Positions 43,256 to 53,300 of a stretch of DNA of 64,000 nucleotides are shown piece by piece (positions within the stretch are counted from its first letter, which is position 1; the number at the start of each line of letters is the position of its first letter). Source of the stretch: Candidatus Glassbacteria bacterium (GTDB lineage: Bacteria; Gemmatimonadota; Glassbacteria; GWA2-58-10); contig VRUH01000001.1 in NCBI GenBank assembly GCA_019456185.1, positions 80,927-144,926 on the forward strand. Reading direction: 5' to 3'. The notes beneath the pieces are model-generated. The model was not told the DNA's origin. It saw only the letters and a program-made list of their open reading frames with translations, and made no database searches. The position numbers were made by a program, and so were the translations under genes.

Positions 43256-43963
43256 ATGGGATTTATTTATGGACTGGACCCCCTGTACTGGTTGCTGATC
43301 GGACCGACCATGGTCCTGGCTATCTGGGCCCAGATTAAAGTGAAATCCACGTTCAGCAAGTTCAGCAAGCGGCCCACCGGCAACAGGATGACCGGCGCCC
43401 AGGCCGCCGAGGCTGTTTTGCGCTACGCGGGGATCGGTGATGTCAAGATCGAGCAGGTGGGCGGCATGCTCAGCGACCACTACGATCCCAGGAACAAGAC
43501 CCTGCGCTTGAGCCCCGACGTGTACGGCAGTTACAGTATCGCCGCCGCCGGAGTTGCGGCCCACGAAGCCGGTCATGCCATTCAGCATGCCAGGGGTTAT
43601 GCCCCGCTCAAGCTGCGCTCGACCCTGGTTCCGGTCGCGCGTTTCGGCTCGTGGCTGGCCTGGCCGATGATTATTTTCGGGATGCTGTTGCAGTCGTTGC
43701 AGTTGATGCAGCTGGGTATCCTCGCTTTCAGCGCCCTGGTCGCCTTTCAGCTGGTTACCCTGCCGGTTGAGTTCAACGCCAGCAGCCGGGCCAAGGCCGT
43801 CCTGGTCAAGGCCGGCGTGCTGGGCAGCCGGGAGGAGAGCGAGGGGGTCAACAAGGTGCTGAACGCCGCGGCGATGACCTACGTGGCCGCCACGGTGACG
43901 GCTGTTGCTCAGTTGCTGTATTTCCTGGTCCGCTCCGGTTTGCTCGGCGGCCGGGACGATTAA
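43256..43963 (+). CDS. YugP-type zinc-dependent membrane metallopeptidase
   Basis: A 235-aa membrane protein of the YugP (peptidase_membr_2 type) family. One N-terminal membrane segment, then a soluble part with LSDHYDPRNKTLRLSPDVY and the zinc motif AAHEAGHAIQHARGY (HEAGH at about residues 102-106), two or three further membrane segments, and LPVEFNASSRAKAVL with the third ligand Glu region. It probably cleaves membrane or envelope proteins. No strong operon partner. Confidence 0.88.
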   Translation: MGFIYGLDPLYWLLIGPTMVLAIWAQIKVKSTFSKFSKRPTGNRMTGAQAAEAVLRYAGIGDVKIEQVGGMLSDHYDPRNKTLRLSPDVYGSYSIAAAGVAAHEAGHAIQHARGYAPLKLRSTLVPVARFGSWLAWPMIIFGMLLQSLQLMQLGILAFSALVAFQLVTLPVEFNASSRAKAVLVKAGVLGSREESEGVNKVLNAAAMTYVAATVTAVAQLLYFLVRSGLLGGRDD

Positions 43964-44150
43964 CCCGGACTGCGAAAGATCGATTGGGCGATGCTTTAGT
44001 GCGGGAGCGGCCCTGGCGCCCTTGAACGCTTAGATAGCGGTTGAACAGAAATCGCGATTGGTTTTTCAGGCAGACAACTTTCCGCTAAGAAAACAGATTG
44101 CCTCGCGGCTCTGCCGCGGGATAATTCATTGCAGGCAGGGAGTCCGGGAG

Positions 44151-45122
44151 ATGAAGCATGCCGCAGCAGTGACACTCGCCATCGCTCTAACCGCCGGACT
44201 GTGGGCGCAGGAAGAGGCGTCCCGCCAGTCCCATGTATCGATTACCGCCGGTGACTTGGAAGTGGTGATCGCCGATAACGCCGAGTACGAGGGACACCGC
44301 GCCTGGTACAACGGGGTGGCGTATCTCTCGCACAAGGCGCAGCCCGGCAACCATTTCTGGCGGCGTGTGGCCGGGATGAATTTCGAGCATATCTGGGACG
44401 GGGAAAAATGGTGGGAACCTGCCGAGGTCCTGTTCGAGCCGCGGTCCTCGGAGGTCGTGCTCCACCAGCTCAACGAAACCAGCGTACAGCTCCATATGCC
44501 GCCCAGCAATCTCCACTGGCTGGAAAGCTGGACAACCTATACAGTCGCCGCCCCGCACTACATCGACATGGACTTTTTCTGCATACCGCGCAGGGACACT
44601 TTCGACCGGGGTTATATCGGCCTGTTCTGGGCCAGTTATATCAACACCACCGACGAGGATGAGAAGACGATTTACTATATCGGCTCCCACAAGGACAGCC
44701 GCAAGCGTCAATGGGTAAGCTGGAAAACCGCGGCCCACTCAACCAACGGCACCGTGCGCTACCAGGAAGATATCCGCGATATCTCGTTCAACCCCGAGCA
44801 CAGACGGATGCTCTACACAACGTTCGCCGACAGCGCCTACGCCTATCCGTTCTACTATGGACGCCGTGGTGAAATGGTGCATATTATCATGTTCGAATCA
44901 GCGCCCGGTGCGATCCGTTTTTCCCATTCGCCGACCAGCGGAGCACCCGTGCGCCCCGGCACAAATCCGGCCTGGGACTGGCAGTATATCATCCACGACT
45001 ACGAAGTGGGCCACAGCTACGGCTACACCGCGCGGCTGGTCTATAAACCGTGGGTCGGCCGGCAGGACGTGATCGATGAGTACGAAAGCTGGTCCGGCCG
45101 CAAAGTGACACTGACGGATTGA
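44151..45122 (+). CDS. Secreted protein of unknown function
   Basis: A 323-aa protein with a Sec signal peptide (MKHAAAVTLAIALTAGLWAQ). I do not recognise the family. It is rich in Trp, Tyr and His (HRAWYNGVAYLSH, WLESWTTYTVAAPHYIDMDF) and reads as a beta-sandwich, resembling carbohydrate-binding or galactose-mutarotase-like folds. ATG 44151 has GGGAG eight bases upstream; the open frame before it lacks features. The following gene also encodes an exported protein, 90 bases downstream past two hairpins. Confidence 0.75.
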   Translation: MKHAAAVTLAIALTAGLWAQEEASRQSHVSITAGDLEVVIADNAEYEGHRAWYNGVAYLSHKAQPGNHFWRRVAGMNFEHIWDGEKWWEPAEVLFEPRSSEVVLHQLNETSVQLHMPPSNLHWLESWTTYTVAAPHYIDMDFFCIPRRDTFDRGYIGLFWASYINTTDEDEKTIYYIGSHKDSRKRQWVSWKTAAHSTNGTVRYQEDIRDISFNPEHRRMLYTTFADSAYAYPFYYGRRGEMVHIIMFESAPGAIRFSHSPTSGAPVRPGTNPAWDWQYIIHDYEVGHSYGYTARLVYKPWVGRQDVIDEYESWSGRKVTLTD

Positions 45123-45151
45123 GTCTGACCTTGCGTAACTTTACACACCCC

Positions 45152-45184
45152 GTCCGCATTCGCGGACACCCCTCTCGAGAGGGG
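45152..45184. repeat. Two tandem hairpins
   Basis: GTCCGC-ATTC-GCGGAC (45152-45167) directly followed by the perfect 16-base palindrome CCCCTCTCGAGAGGGG (45169-45184), in the short gap before the exported methyltransferase gene. No T-run follows, so they may act in mRNA processing rather than termination. Confidence 0.5.
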
Positions 45185-45212
45185 AATTTCCAGATAGACG
45201 AGAGGATATCCC

Positions 45213-45866
45213 ATGAAAGCGATCCTGATATTCCTGCTGGCCGCCGTGATGATTCCGCTGGGATTCGCATCGCTCCGCGCCCAGGTGCCCGTGTTCACCG
45301 ACAGCGAACTGGAACAGCCCGTCTACCGCCTGCTGAGCGAACTTCACGGCTGGGGCCGCGAGAACCGGATGCTCAATGTGCCGCCCCAGGACGGCCGTCT
45401 GCTGAAGATGCTGGTGCGGATGAACGGGATCAAAAACGCCCTGGAAGTCGGCACCTCCAACGGGCTGAGCGCAATCTGGATCGCCCTGGGCCTGCGCGAG
45501 ACCGGCGGGAAATTGACAACCCTCGAGATTGACCCGAACAAGGTCAAGCTGGCGGGGGAGAACTTTGCCAAGGCGGGGGTGAGCGAGCTGATCACGATAG
45601 TCGAGGGCGATGCGCTGGCGGAGCTGCCCAAGCTGACCGGTGAGTTCGACCTGGTGTTCCTCGATGCGGCCAAGGGGCAGTACAAGGGGTATCTCGACGC
45701 TGTCTGGGACAGGATTCCGTCAGGTGGGATAATCGTGGCCCACAACGCGATCCAGATGGCCGACGCGATGAGGGATTACCTGGATTTTGTGCAGAACCAC
45801 CCGGAACTGCAAACCGTGATGCTCAACACCAGCGGGGACGGGGTGGCGCTGAGTTACAGGAAGTGA
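45213..45866 (+). CDS. Exported O-methyltransferase-like protein
   Basis: A 217-aa protein with a clear N-terminal signal peptide (LIFLLAAVMIPLGFASLRAQ) followed by a complete class I SAM-dependent O-methyltransferase domain of the caffeoyl-CoA/catechol type: NALEVGTSNGLSAIWIA (motif I), TTLEIDPNKVKLA, IVEGDALAELPKL and DLVFLDAAKGQYKGY. Substrate unknown. As SAM is not expected outside the cytoplasm, the export signal is odd. Confidence 0.85.
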   Translation: MKAILIFLLAAVMIPLGFASLRAQVPVFTDSELEQPVYRLLSELHGWGRENRMLNVPPQDGRLLKMLVRMNGIKNALEVGTSNGLSAIWIALGLRETGGKLTTLEIDPNKVKLAGENFAKAGVSELITIVEGDALAELPKLTGEFDLVFLDAAKGQYKGYLDAVWDRIPSGGIIVAHNAIQMADAMRDYLDFVQNHPELQTVMLNTSGDGVALSYRK

Positions 45867-45872
45867 GGGAGT

Positions 45873-46688
45873 ATGGTTGAGGATAAATATTGGAAGGGGT
45901 TTTTGGAAAGAAACAAAAACAATAGAGTTTTATTTAAATATGGTCACCTTGCAGAACCTGACGGTAGTGTGAAATGTGGGAGGCTGAAACAATTTTGTGC
46001 AATGTTTTTGAAAAATAAATTGTATTTTAGTGATCCATCGAAATTCAATGATCCGTTTGAGTTCAAACCAAGGTTAATAATCAATGATTACGAAAAAGCA
46101 CGAAAAAAATTAGAAGCGACAATAATAAAAGATGGATGTCCTGCAGATGAAGCAAAACGTATAAGTTTAGATCGTTCTTCTGATCCACGATTTGAAGCGA
46201 TGATGGGAGATGCCTATCGAAAGCACATTATTAAAAGTGGTGTGTTTTGCTTAACCCCCAAATGGGATAACCAACTCATGTGGGCGCATTATGCCGATGG
46301 TCACAGAGGATATTGTCTTGTTTTTGTATTCAAGAAGGATTCACAAGAAATTAATAAGCTCAAAAAAGTTGAATACCCAGATGAGTACCCTGAATTCGTT
46401 GTTGAGGATGAAGACTATGAAAATAGTGGCAATAAATCATGCTTATCTAAATCAAAGTGCTGGAAATATGAAGAAGAGTACAGATTACTGAGCCCGTATG
46501 AAGGTTATTTGGATTCACCAACAAACGCTTTAGAGGGAATAATATTTGGATGTAAAATGAAGAACGAAATAAAAGATATGATAGTAAAATTGAATAACAA
46601 GCGTGACCGTCAGTTGAGGCTAAATGAGACCTATCTGGACCCTAAGGAATATGCCATAAGAATCAGGGATTATAATTTTCAGAGGTAG
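45873..46688 (+). CDS. DUF2971 family protein, AT-rich, probably acquired
   Basis: A 271-aa protein with DUF2971 hallmarks: LYFSDPSKFNDPFEFKP near the N-terminus, then VFCLTPKWDNQLMWAHYADGHRGYCLVF. The molecular function of the family is not established; members are often found on genomic islands and near defence or phage genes. The DNA is strikingly AT-rich with AAA/AAT/ATA codons, quite unlike every neighbour, so recent horizontal transfer is likely. It begins six bases after the previous stop. No transposase or integrase is visible around it. Confidence 0.88.
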   Translation: MVEDKYWKGFLERNKNNRVLFKYGHLAEPDGSVKCGRLKQFCAMFLKNKLYFSDPSKFNDPFEFKPRLIINDYEKARKKLEATIIKDGCPADEAKRISLDRSSDPRFEAMMGDAYRKHIIKSGVFCLTPKWDNQLMWAHYADGHRGYCLVFVFKKDSQEINKLKKVEYPDEYPEFVVEDEDYENSGNKSCLSKSKCWKYEEEYRLLSPYEGYLDSPTNALEGIIFGCKMKNEIKDMIVKLNNKRDRQLRLNETYLDPKEYAIRIRDYNFQR

Positions 46689-46739
46689 TGGTGTAATTTG
46701 AATTGTGTTTAACACCTGTTGTTCTAAAACGAAATCATA

Positions 46740-47396
46740 TTACGTTGATCCAAGCAACTTTTTCCGCCAGCTGCTGCAGACCAGCGGATGTTCCGCGGCG
46801 CGCGCGGCAGTTTCCGGGTCGCGCGCCTCAGAGTAAACCAGCTCCCACAGCCGCCTGATACTTATCCCGCACTTGCCGCGTTCTAGCAGGATTATCTCAT
46901 CGCCGGCGCCAACCTCGCCTTCCTGTTCCACCCGCATGTAAAAGCCCAGCCGGCCCTCGGCGCGGAAGCGTTCGGGGAACGCGGGATCGCCCAGCTTATG
47001 GCCGAGCTTGAAACAGGGCAGCCGCGGGTCGGTCACCTGCACCATCGCCCCGCCGAGGCGGTAAATGTCGCCGATAATAACCGATTCCTCGCTCAGGCCC
47101 ATCACGCTAAAATTTTCACCGAATTTGCCCGGCCCCAGATCATCGCGGCCGAGTTTTTCTGCCCAGAAGGCATAGTGCTCCCAGGGATAGGCGTAGGCGG
47201 CCTTTAGCTCGCCGCCGTGGTTGTCCGGGTCGGCCTGACCATCGCCCTCCAGGTTGTGGCGGCGCAGTCTCACGCGGCCCTCTGTCGGCTTCTTGTAAAT
47301 ACCGGTCATCACCGGCTTACCGGCGATAATCACCTCGCGGGGCATGCCCACGCAGACAGCCAGCAGTTTTGTCTCGCGCTTTTCCGGATATGTCAT
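46740..47396 (-). CDS. MOSC domain protein (YiiM-like)
   Basis: A 218-aa MOSC-domain protein. It contains GDGQADPDNHGGELKAAYAY, GKFGENFSVMGL and the key Cys in QVTDPRLPCFKLG. MOSC proteins bind a sulfurated molybdenum cofactor or carry sulfur; YiiM-type members reduce N-hydroxylated compounds. ATG 47396 fits the family start; the frame reaches 47498 but that extension overlaps the next gene. Cytoplasmic. Confidence 0.9.
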   Translation of the reverse strand: MTYPEKRETKLLAVCVGMPREVIIAGKPVMTGIYKKPTEGRVRLRRHNLEGDGQADPDNHGGELKAAYAYPWEHYAFWAEKLGRDDLGPGKFGENFSVMGLSEESVIIGDIYRLGGAMVQVTDPRLPCFKLGHKLGDPAFPERFRAEGRLGFYMRVEQEGEVGAGDEIILLERGKCGISIRRLWELVYSEARDPETAARAAEHPLVCSSWRKKLLGST

Positions 47397-47431
47397 CTCT
47401 GCTTTGCATTTAAAGGAAAAGGTTATCGCGT

Positions 47432-48862
47432 TCAATCCACTTTCTCGAACAGGGTCCATTCCTGCGAGGGCCGGTCGTCCATGAACCCTTTCAGCCACTC
47501 GTACTGCGGGTGCTGTTCCAGGAACGTATCGGCGAAAAACGGCTTACCGCAGGAGGCACCCCAGCGGGCCCAGATGCGAAGGTCTTTGGCCATCTCGCTG
47601 TCCACCACCTTGGCGTCGATTGCGCCCGAGGGATAAAACGGCGTGCCGGTGGTGGGGTTGGTGATCCCGTCGGCAAGCTCCCCGTGGCCGCAGATACTTC
47701 TCGGCCCGGGGTTTTCGCGGCCCAGCCAGGAGTCGTAGTGGTCGGCCAGCATGATCCTGGCGGTTTCGACATCGATCCTGCCCCCGTAACGTTCGAGCAG
47801 GAGCTGCCAGGCCACCTTGCGGGCGACAGCGCTGGTGCGGATGTCGCTGAAATTGGTCTTGGTCTCGTTCATCATCAGCTCGCGGTCGCTGGCGATATTG
47901 GAGCCGTGGAACACGCCGTCGCGCTTTTTCTCCCAGGAGTGGTACTCGGTGCCCAGCTCCAGCCGGGCGATCTCGCCGCTGCGGATATCACCCAGCAGCC
48001 AGCTGTTTGCATACCCGCCGGTATTGCCATCGAGCATGATATCCTTCCACTCCTCCAGCGACCCGGCGTACTGCATCGCCATGCGCACGCGGGCGAACTC
48101 GGGGATTCCGGTGGTGTCGTAGACTTCCTTGTAAGAGCCGATAGTGGTTTCGGTGCCGATCAGGCCGCTGGCGCAGACGAAAAAGTCGCTGCCGGAGTGG
48201 ATGAACCCGGCGCTGGTGTGCATCATCATCCGGTGGCCGGCCTCCGGCTCGATATCGGCGATAACGTTGCGGAACGAGGCGAAACTGTAGTTGGTCCAGG
48301 TGTTGTGGCCCATCACGATCCGGCCATCGACCGTGGCGCCGCCGGTGGCGATAAACGCGCTGCAGCCGTCGTGCTTGTCGTCCCCGGGAATCCGCGCGGC
48401 GAGGTCTTTTTCGGCCCAGGGCCACCAGTACCAGAGCAACTCGTGGATCGAGTTGTGGACCAGCAGGTCCTCGAACGGGATAGTGTCCGCGCCGGCGGCG
48501 GCCAGCCCGGCGGCCATGCCCTCCAACTCCCGTCTGATCTCATCGGGCAGTCTGGCATCCCACATCCGCACGGCCTGCTCGCGGAAGTAATCGAAATCCT
48601 TCGGCGTCTGCCAGTAGAACAGGTTGCGCTCTATCCCGATCCCCTTGACAATTTCCGGAGCGAGCAAATAGCCCTGCTGAAACCCGCGCTCATAAGGCCC
48701 GCCCTCGGTGTGGAGAAATATCCAGCCCGCCCGCTCGGCCCGCATCCCCCTCTCGGCCATGCGCTGCTGTTCGGCGGTCAGCCCGCCCGCTGCCGATGAG
48801 GCTTGCAGGATTACACAGAAGACAGCCGGAATCAAAAGCGCCGTTACGTACCTGCTGGTCAT
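47432..48862 (-). CDS. Secreted C45/phospholipase B-like Ntn hydrolase
   Basis: A 476-aa exported protein with a signal peptide (TALLIPAVFCVILQASSAAG). The segment KHDGCSAFIATGGATVDGRIVMGHNTW places a Cys at the likely autoproteolytic N-terminal nucleophile, as in the C45 acyltransferase and phospholipase B-like families; GGPYERGFQQGYLLA is the typical N-terminal motif. Such enzymes cleave amide or ester bonds after self-processing. The start is ATG 48862 with GGAGAG upstream. Confidence 0.82.
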   Translation of the reverse strand: MTSRYVTALLIPAVFCVILQASSAAGGLTAEQQRMAERGMRAERAGWIFLHTEGGPYERGFQQGYLLAPEIVKGIGIERNLFYWQTPKDFDYFREQAVRMWDARLPDEIRRELEGMAAGLAAAGADTIPFEDLLVHNSIHELLWYWWPWAEKDLAARIPGDDKHDGCSAFIATGGATVDGRIVMGHNTWTNYSFASFRNVIADIEPEAGHRMMMHTSAGFIHSGSDFFVCASGLIGTETTIGSYKEVYDTTGIPEFARVRMAMQYAGSLEEWKDIMLDGNTGGYANSWLLGDIRSGEIARLELGTEYHSWEKKRDGVFHGSNIASDRELMMNETKTNFSDIRTSAVARKVAWQLLLERYGGRIDVETARIMLADHYDSWLGRENPGPRSICGHGELADGITNPTTGTPFYPSGAIDAKVVDSEMAKDLRIWARWGASCGKPFFADTFLEQHPQYEWLKGFMDDRPSQEWTLFEKVD

Positions 48863-48895
48863 TAATCTCTCCAAGCTCGGTTTCAGTGAGAATAA

Positions 48896-48927
48896 AGCCC
48901 TCCGCAGCTAAGATACCACGGAGGGCT
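48896..48927 (-). terminator. Rho-independent terminator of the Gfo/Idh gene
   Basis: AGCCCTCCG and CGGAGGGCT form a perfect 9-bp stem with a 14-base loop, followed on the reverse strand by TTTATTC; it lies 30 bases past the stop at 48957. Confidence 0.75.
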
Positions 48928-48956
48928 CTGATTTTTCCAGTCCTGAATCAAGCGAG

Positions 48957-50003
48957 TCAGAATTCGCCCTTGACCACTTTGCCGGTCTCGGCGCTCTCGT
49001 AGGCGGCCAGGCAGATTTCGACCGCGGCCAGGCCGTCCTCGCCGCGGACACCGAACTTGGGCTCTTCGTTTTTGCGCACGCAGTCGATAAAGTAGCGCAA
49101 CTGCTCCACGTAACCCAGGTTGGCGAACTCATCGACCGCCGGCCAGGTCCAGTGCTTGGTGGTGTCGGTTTTCTCGATAGCGTATTCAAAGCCGGAGCGG
49201 CTATAGGCCTGGATCGGGCTGGAGAAGGTCAGGTCGATATTCAGCCGGCCCTCGGAGCCGTAGATCTCCACCTTGTCGTCCATCCCGCCGACCGTGATAT
49301 AGTTGCCCTCGCAGAACGCATAGCGGCCGGACTCGAACTTGAGCATGCAGGCCCCCCAGTCCTCGCCGGTATACGATTTATGGTAGAAATTTTTGTCCTC
49401 GCCGCCGGTTACCCAGCCGTTGACCTCGACCACTTTCTCGCCGAACAGGTAGCGGACGAATCCGATCGGGTGGACAGCCAGGTGGAACAGCGAGCCGCCG
49501 CCGCAGTATTTTTTCTGCTGGGCAAACGGGCTATGACTGCCGTTGTGGACCTCCTTGGCCTTGATCCAAAGCATTTCGCCGACCGCGCCTTCATTGATCA
49601 ACTCTATCGCCCGCACCAGCGCCGGGGCGAAAACCCAGTCCTCGGCGTACATCAGCAGTACGCCCTGTTTCCTGCAGGACTCGACCATCTCGCGCGCATG
49701 TTCAACCGTGGTGGCCAGGGGTTTCTCGCAGATGACGTGCTTGTTGTTGGCCGCAGCCTCCATCACCACTTCATAATGCAGGAAATTCGGTACGCAGACA
49801 TCGATCACATCGATATCATCGCGGCGGCAGAGATCCTTGTAGTCGGTCGTAGACTCGGGGACGTTCCACTTTTCGCAGTATTCATCGAGCCCATCCAGCG
49901 CTGCCACGGCCACGATGTCGGCATACGGGTTGCGCGCGTGGCTGTCCGCGTGGAAATCAGCGGCGAATTTACTGCCGACCATCCCGATACGTACCTTGTC
50001 CAT
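48957..50003 (-). CDS. Gfo/Idh/MocA family oxidoreductase
   Basis: A 348-aa NAD(P)-dependent sugar-type dehydrogenase. The N-terminal Rossmann fold starts VRIGMVGSKFAADFHADS, and VICEKPLATTVEHAREM is the EKP motif of the family. The C-terminal domain (GGGSLFHLAVHPIGFVRYLF) carries the conserved His. Substrate cannot be told; inositol- or glucose-derived sugars are usual. ATG 50003 has AGGAG seven bases upstream. Cytoplasmic, monocistronic. Confidence 0.92.
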   Translation of the reverse strand: MDKVRIGMVGSKFAADFHADSHARNPYADIVAVAALDGLDEYCEKWNVPESTTDYKDLCRRDDIDVIDVCVPNFLHYEVVMEAAANNKHVICEKPLATTVEHAREMVESCRKQGVLLMYAEDWVFAPALVRAIELINEGAVGEMLWIKAKEVHNGSHSPFAQQKKYCGGGSLFHLAVHPIGFVRYLFGEKVVEVNGWVTGGEDKNFYHKSYTGEDWGACMLKFESGRYAFCEGNYITVGGMDDKVEIYGSEGRLNIDLTFSSPIQAYSRSGFEYAIEKTDTTKHWTWPAVDEFANLGYVEQLRYFIDCVRKNEEPKFGVRGEDGLAAVEICLAAYESAETGKVVKGEF

Positions 50004-50194
50004 CAACTAGCTCCTTTCGACAATAACACGTTTATTTAATTCTGCAGTGTCTGATTGGCCTGATCGCAAAAACGCGGGCGGTTTGAAGGGCAACCTTCAG
50101 CAGAGTAATATAATCTGTTTGCCGAAACAGGGCCATAATAAAGCCCGCCGGGCAGCTCAACCGAAAACGTTTCAAACCTGACGATCGGGGCAGG

Positions 50195-50280
50195 GCGGGC
50201 CAGGCATGATTTATGCTTATCACGTAGCCCTTCAATAGTTTACGCAACTGGAACTTTTGCATAAATCATGCCTGGCCCGC
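50195..50280. repeat. Perfect 22-bp inverted repeat, 86-base element
   Basis: Arms at 50195-50216 and 50259-50280 are perfect reverse complements over 22 bases (core CCAGGCATGATTTATGC), separated by 42 bases. No T-run follows on either strand. It sits just past the tricorn-like gene stop, in a 300-base gap that is otherwise without coding potential. It could be a REP/MITE-type element or a long stem that ends or stabilises transcripts. Confidence 0.6.
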
Positions 50281-50307
50281 TTTCCCGCTTTTCAGCTTTT
50301 CGCGCTC

Positions 50308-53300
50308 TTATTTGATCCGCCCCAACAATTCCCGCACCGCTCGTTCGAGCTGGATGTCGGCGCCGCTGCCTTCCTCCCCCGGCGGCTCGGGGACAATAAT
50401 ATCGGGTACCGCTCCCTGGCGCTCCATGTTGATATCGCTGCCCTGTACATACCAGCCCCGGAACGGAAGCCTGAAAACGGAGCCATCGATCAGTCGGGTC
50501 GCGCCGGTGGAGATTACCGCTCCACCGGTGGTTTGGCCGATCAGGGGGCCGAGGTCCAGTGTTTTGAAAGCGTGTGCAAAAATTTCGGCGTTGCTGAACG
50601 AGAGTTCGTTGCAGAGAGCGGCGACAGGCTTGACCCAGCTATAGACCGGCAGGCGGTCCTGGGGATAACCGCTGTTTTCGGCTCCCCGCGGGACAGTCCG
50701 GGCGTGACGGCGCACGGTCAGGACGGCCAGTAAATAGTCGGTGATCCAGCCGCCGGGGTTGTTGCGAACATCCACAACCAGGGCGTCCTTGGCGTGGCAT
50801 TCGCTGTACAGGTCGCGCTCGAACGCCTCGAAACTGTCCCAGCCCATTGCGCGGATATGGATATAGCCAAGCCTCCTGCCGGACAGGCTGTCGACCATCG
50901 CCCGACGAGAATCCACCCAGTCGTGATAGACAAGGTTGTTCTGAGCGCCGATAGTGGTGGGACGAATCTGTATTTCACGTTCCCTTCCCGCCGGGGAGCG
51001 CACAGTCAGCAGCACTGGTTTGTCGACAGTGTCGTAGAGCAGGTGGTAGAGATTGTCGCCGGGACCGACAGACTGGCCGGCCACGGAGGTAATCACATCT
51101 CCGGGAACCAGGCGGCTCTGCTCGCGGTCCGCCGGACCGCGGGCCAGTACATCGGCGATCATGAAACCCGGGCCGGAGTAAGACTCATCCAGCCGCACTC
51201 CCAGTGCACCGACAGGGATTGCCCGGCGGTCGTTCGATGAGGAGAATCCCAGGTGGCTGGCGTTGAGTTCGCCCAGCATCAGGTGAATGAGAGCCTCGAA
51301 ATCCTCACGCGCCGGAATCCCGGCTTCGACCGCGGGAAGGTACTTATCACGCATGGCGGTCCAGTCGGCGCCGTGGAAATCCGGGTCGTAGAAATAATCA
51401 TTGAGTGCGCGCCAGCCCTCGAGGAACACCTGGCGACGCTCGGCGCGGTTGTCGATATCCATCCGGGCGGCCAGCGGCAGGCTCTCGCTCTTTTTATCCG
51501 AGACAGTCAGTTTGTGGGGACGGCCTCCGGAGCGCAGATAGTAAATCGTCGTGCCGTCGGGGGAGTAGCGCACGGCCGATGGCGAATGGCCGCCGGTGGT
51601 GAGCCGGGTCAGGTCCTCACCGTCCCATGAGACAGAATAGAGGTCGCTCTCCCCGTCGGTGGAGGCTCCGAAAGCGAACGTCTTGCCGTCGGGCGAGATC
51701 GCGGGCGCGCCCTCGTCACCGGGCAGCGAACTGACCCGCACGATCCGCTCGTGCAGCCGCTCGAAATCGATCCGGACAGTTGGCACGCTGTCTTTTTCTT
51801 CGTCGTCTTCCTTCTTTTCCTCGTCCTGCTCGCGCCATCTGCGTTGCTCACCGGATAGTTCCCGGTCGTCTTTGCGCAGGAAGAGGAAATAGATGTCGAC
51901 ATTATTTTCTCCGCTGCGACGGCTGCGGAAGCCCAGCTTGCGTCCATCGGCGCTCCAGACCGGGTCCGTGTCCGCATCCGGGTGGCGGGTGACATTCGCC
52001 GGCTCGGCCGAACCATCGGCCGGGATTATCCAGACATCCTCGTTGAACTCGATATCGTTACGGCTGAAGGCGATCCAGCGGCTGTCCGGCGACCAGCAGA
52101 ACTTCGGTTCGTCCCAGCCGGCGATCAGCGCACGCTGTCCCGATCCGTCGGTATTCATCAGCATCAGGTCGCCCCGGCCACGGACATAGGCGATCCGTTT
52201 GCCGTCTGGCGAGGGCTGGGGGTGGTGTTCATCCTGCAGGCCCGAAGTCAGCCGCTCCAGTTTGAAATGCCTTGCGCGGTAAAGTTCCGGCCGCGAACTG
52301 TCAGCGCCGGTAATTTTATAGATATCCTGGCTGCCGGCGCTGTCGGAAGTAAACAGCAGGGTGGTTGAGTCGGGCATCCAGACCGGGTCGGCTTCGCGGT
52401 TGACAGTCGTGCTGATCCGGCGCGTAATCCCATCCTCGACAGTCTCCACCACGAACAGCTCGCCGCGGACAATCACGGCCGCCTGTTTTTCGTCGGCTGA
52501 GACAGCGAAACTTTCGGCATCGCGGGTGAATGTTTCCCAGGCAATCTCGTTTTGACGGGTATCGGCGGGCAGGCGGACCTCCAGCCTGCGGGGATCGCCG
52601 GAGGGTCCGAGGCTCATCACGAAAAAATCCGTACCACGGCTGAACACCACCGTGCTTCCGTCGGCGCTGATCGCACTGCGCCGGATTCCGTCCTCGGTGA
52701 ACGAGGTCAACTGCTCGCCGGGCTCATCAGGGGAGGAGTCGAGGGCCTTGCGGTACAGGTTGAACGCCCCGTCGCGCTCGCTGACATAGTACAGGCGGCT
52801 GTCCTGTCCGGCGAACATCGGGTTGATCTCCGAGGCGTCGCTGCCGGTGAACTGACGGTAGGTGCTGTCCGACGGGTTATAGAGCCAGATATCGTAGTTT
52901 CCGCTGCCGCGGTAGTGCTTGCGGTACCAGGGTGAATAGCCCCTGGTGAACGCGTAAGTCCCGCCGTCGGGAGAAACAGCGGCGTGCATCGCCAGCACTC
53001 GCCAGAGTTTGACCGGCATCCGCGAACCATCGGCGGGCACGCGGTAGGGGGTCGCGATCCGGCGCGGACTCAATTCGCGGACTGCCAGGAATATCACCTC
53101 GGAGCCGTCGGGAGTCCAGCCCACCGGCAGATCCGGGCTGCCGTGAAAGGTGAGCTGGACAGGCTCCCCTGCTCCGGCGGTATCGATAGCGAACACATCA
53201 TCCTGGCCGGCCCTGTCGCTGCTGAACGCGATCCCGGCCCCGTCGGGCGACCACACCGGATTGGCGTCATAGGCAGGATTAACGGTTATCCTGCGAGCAG

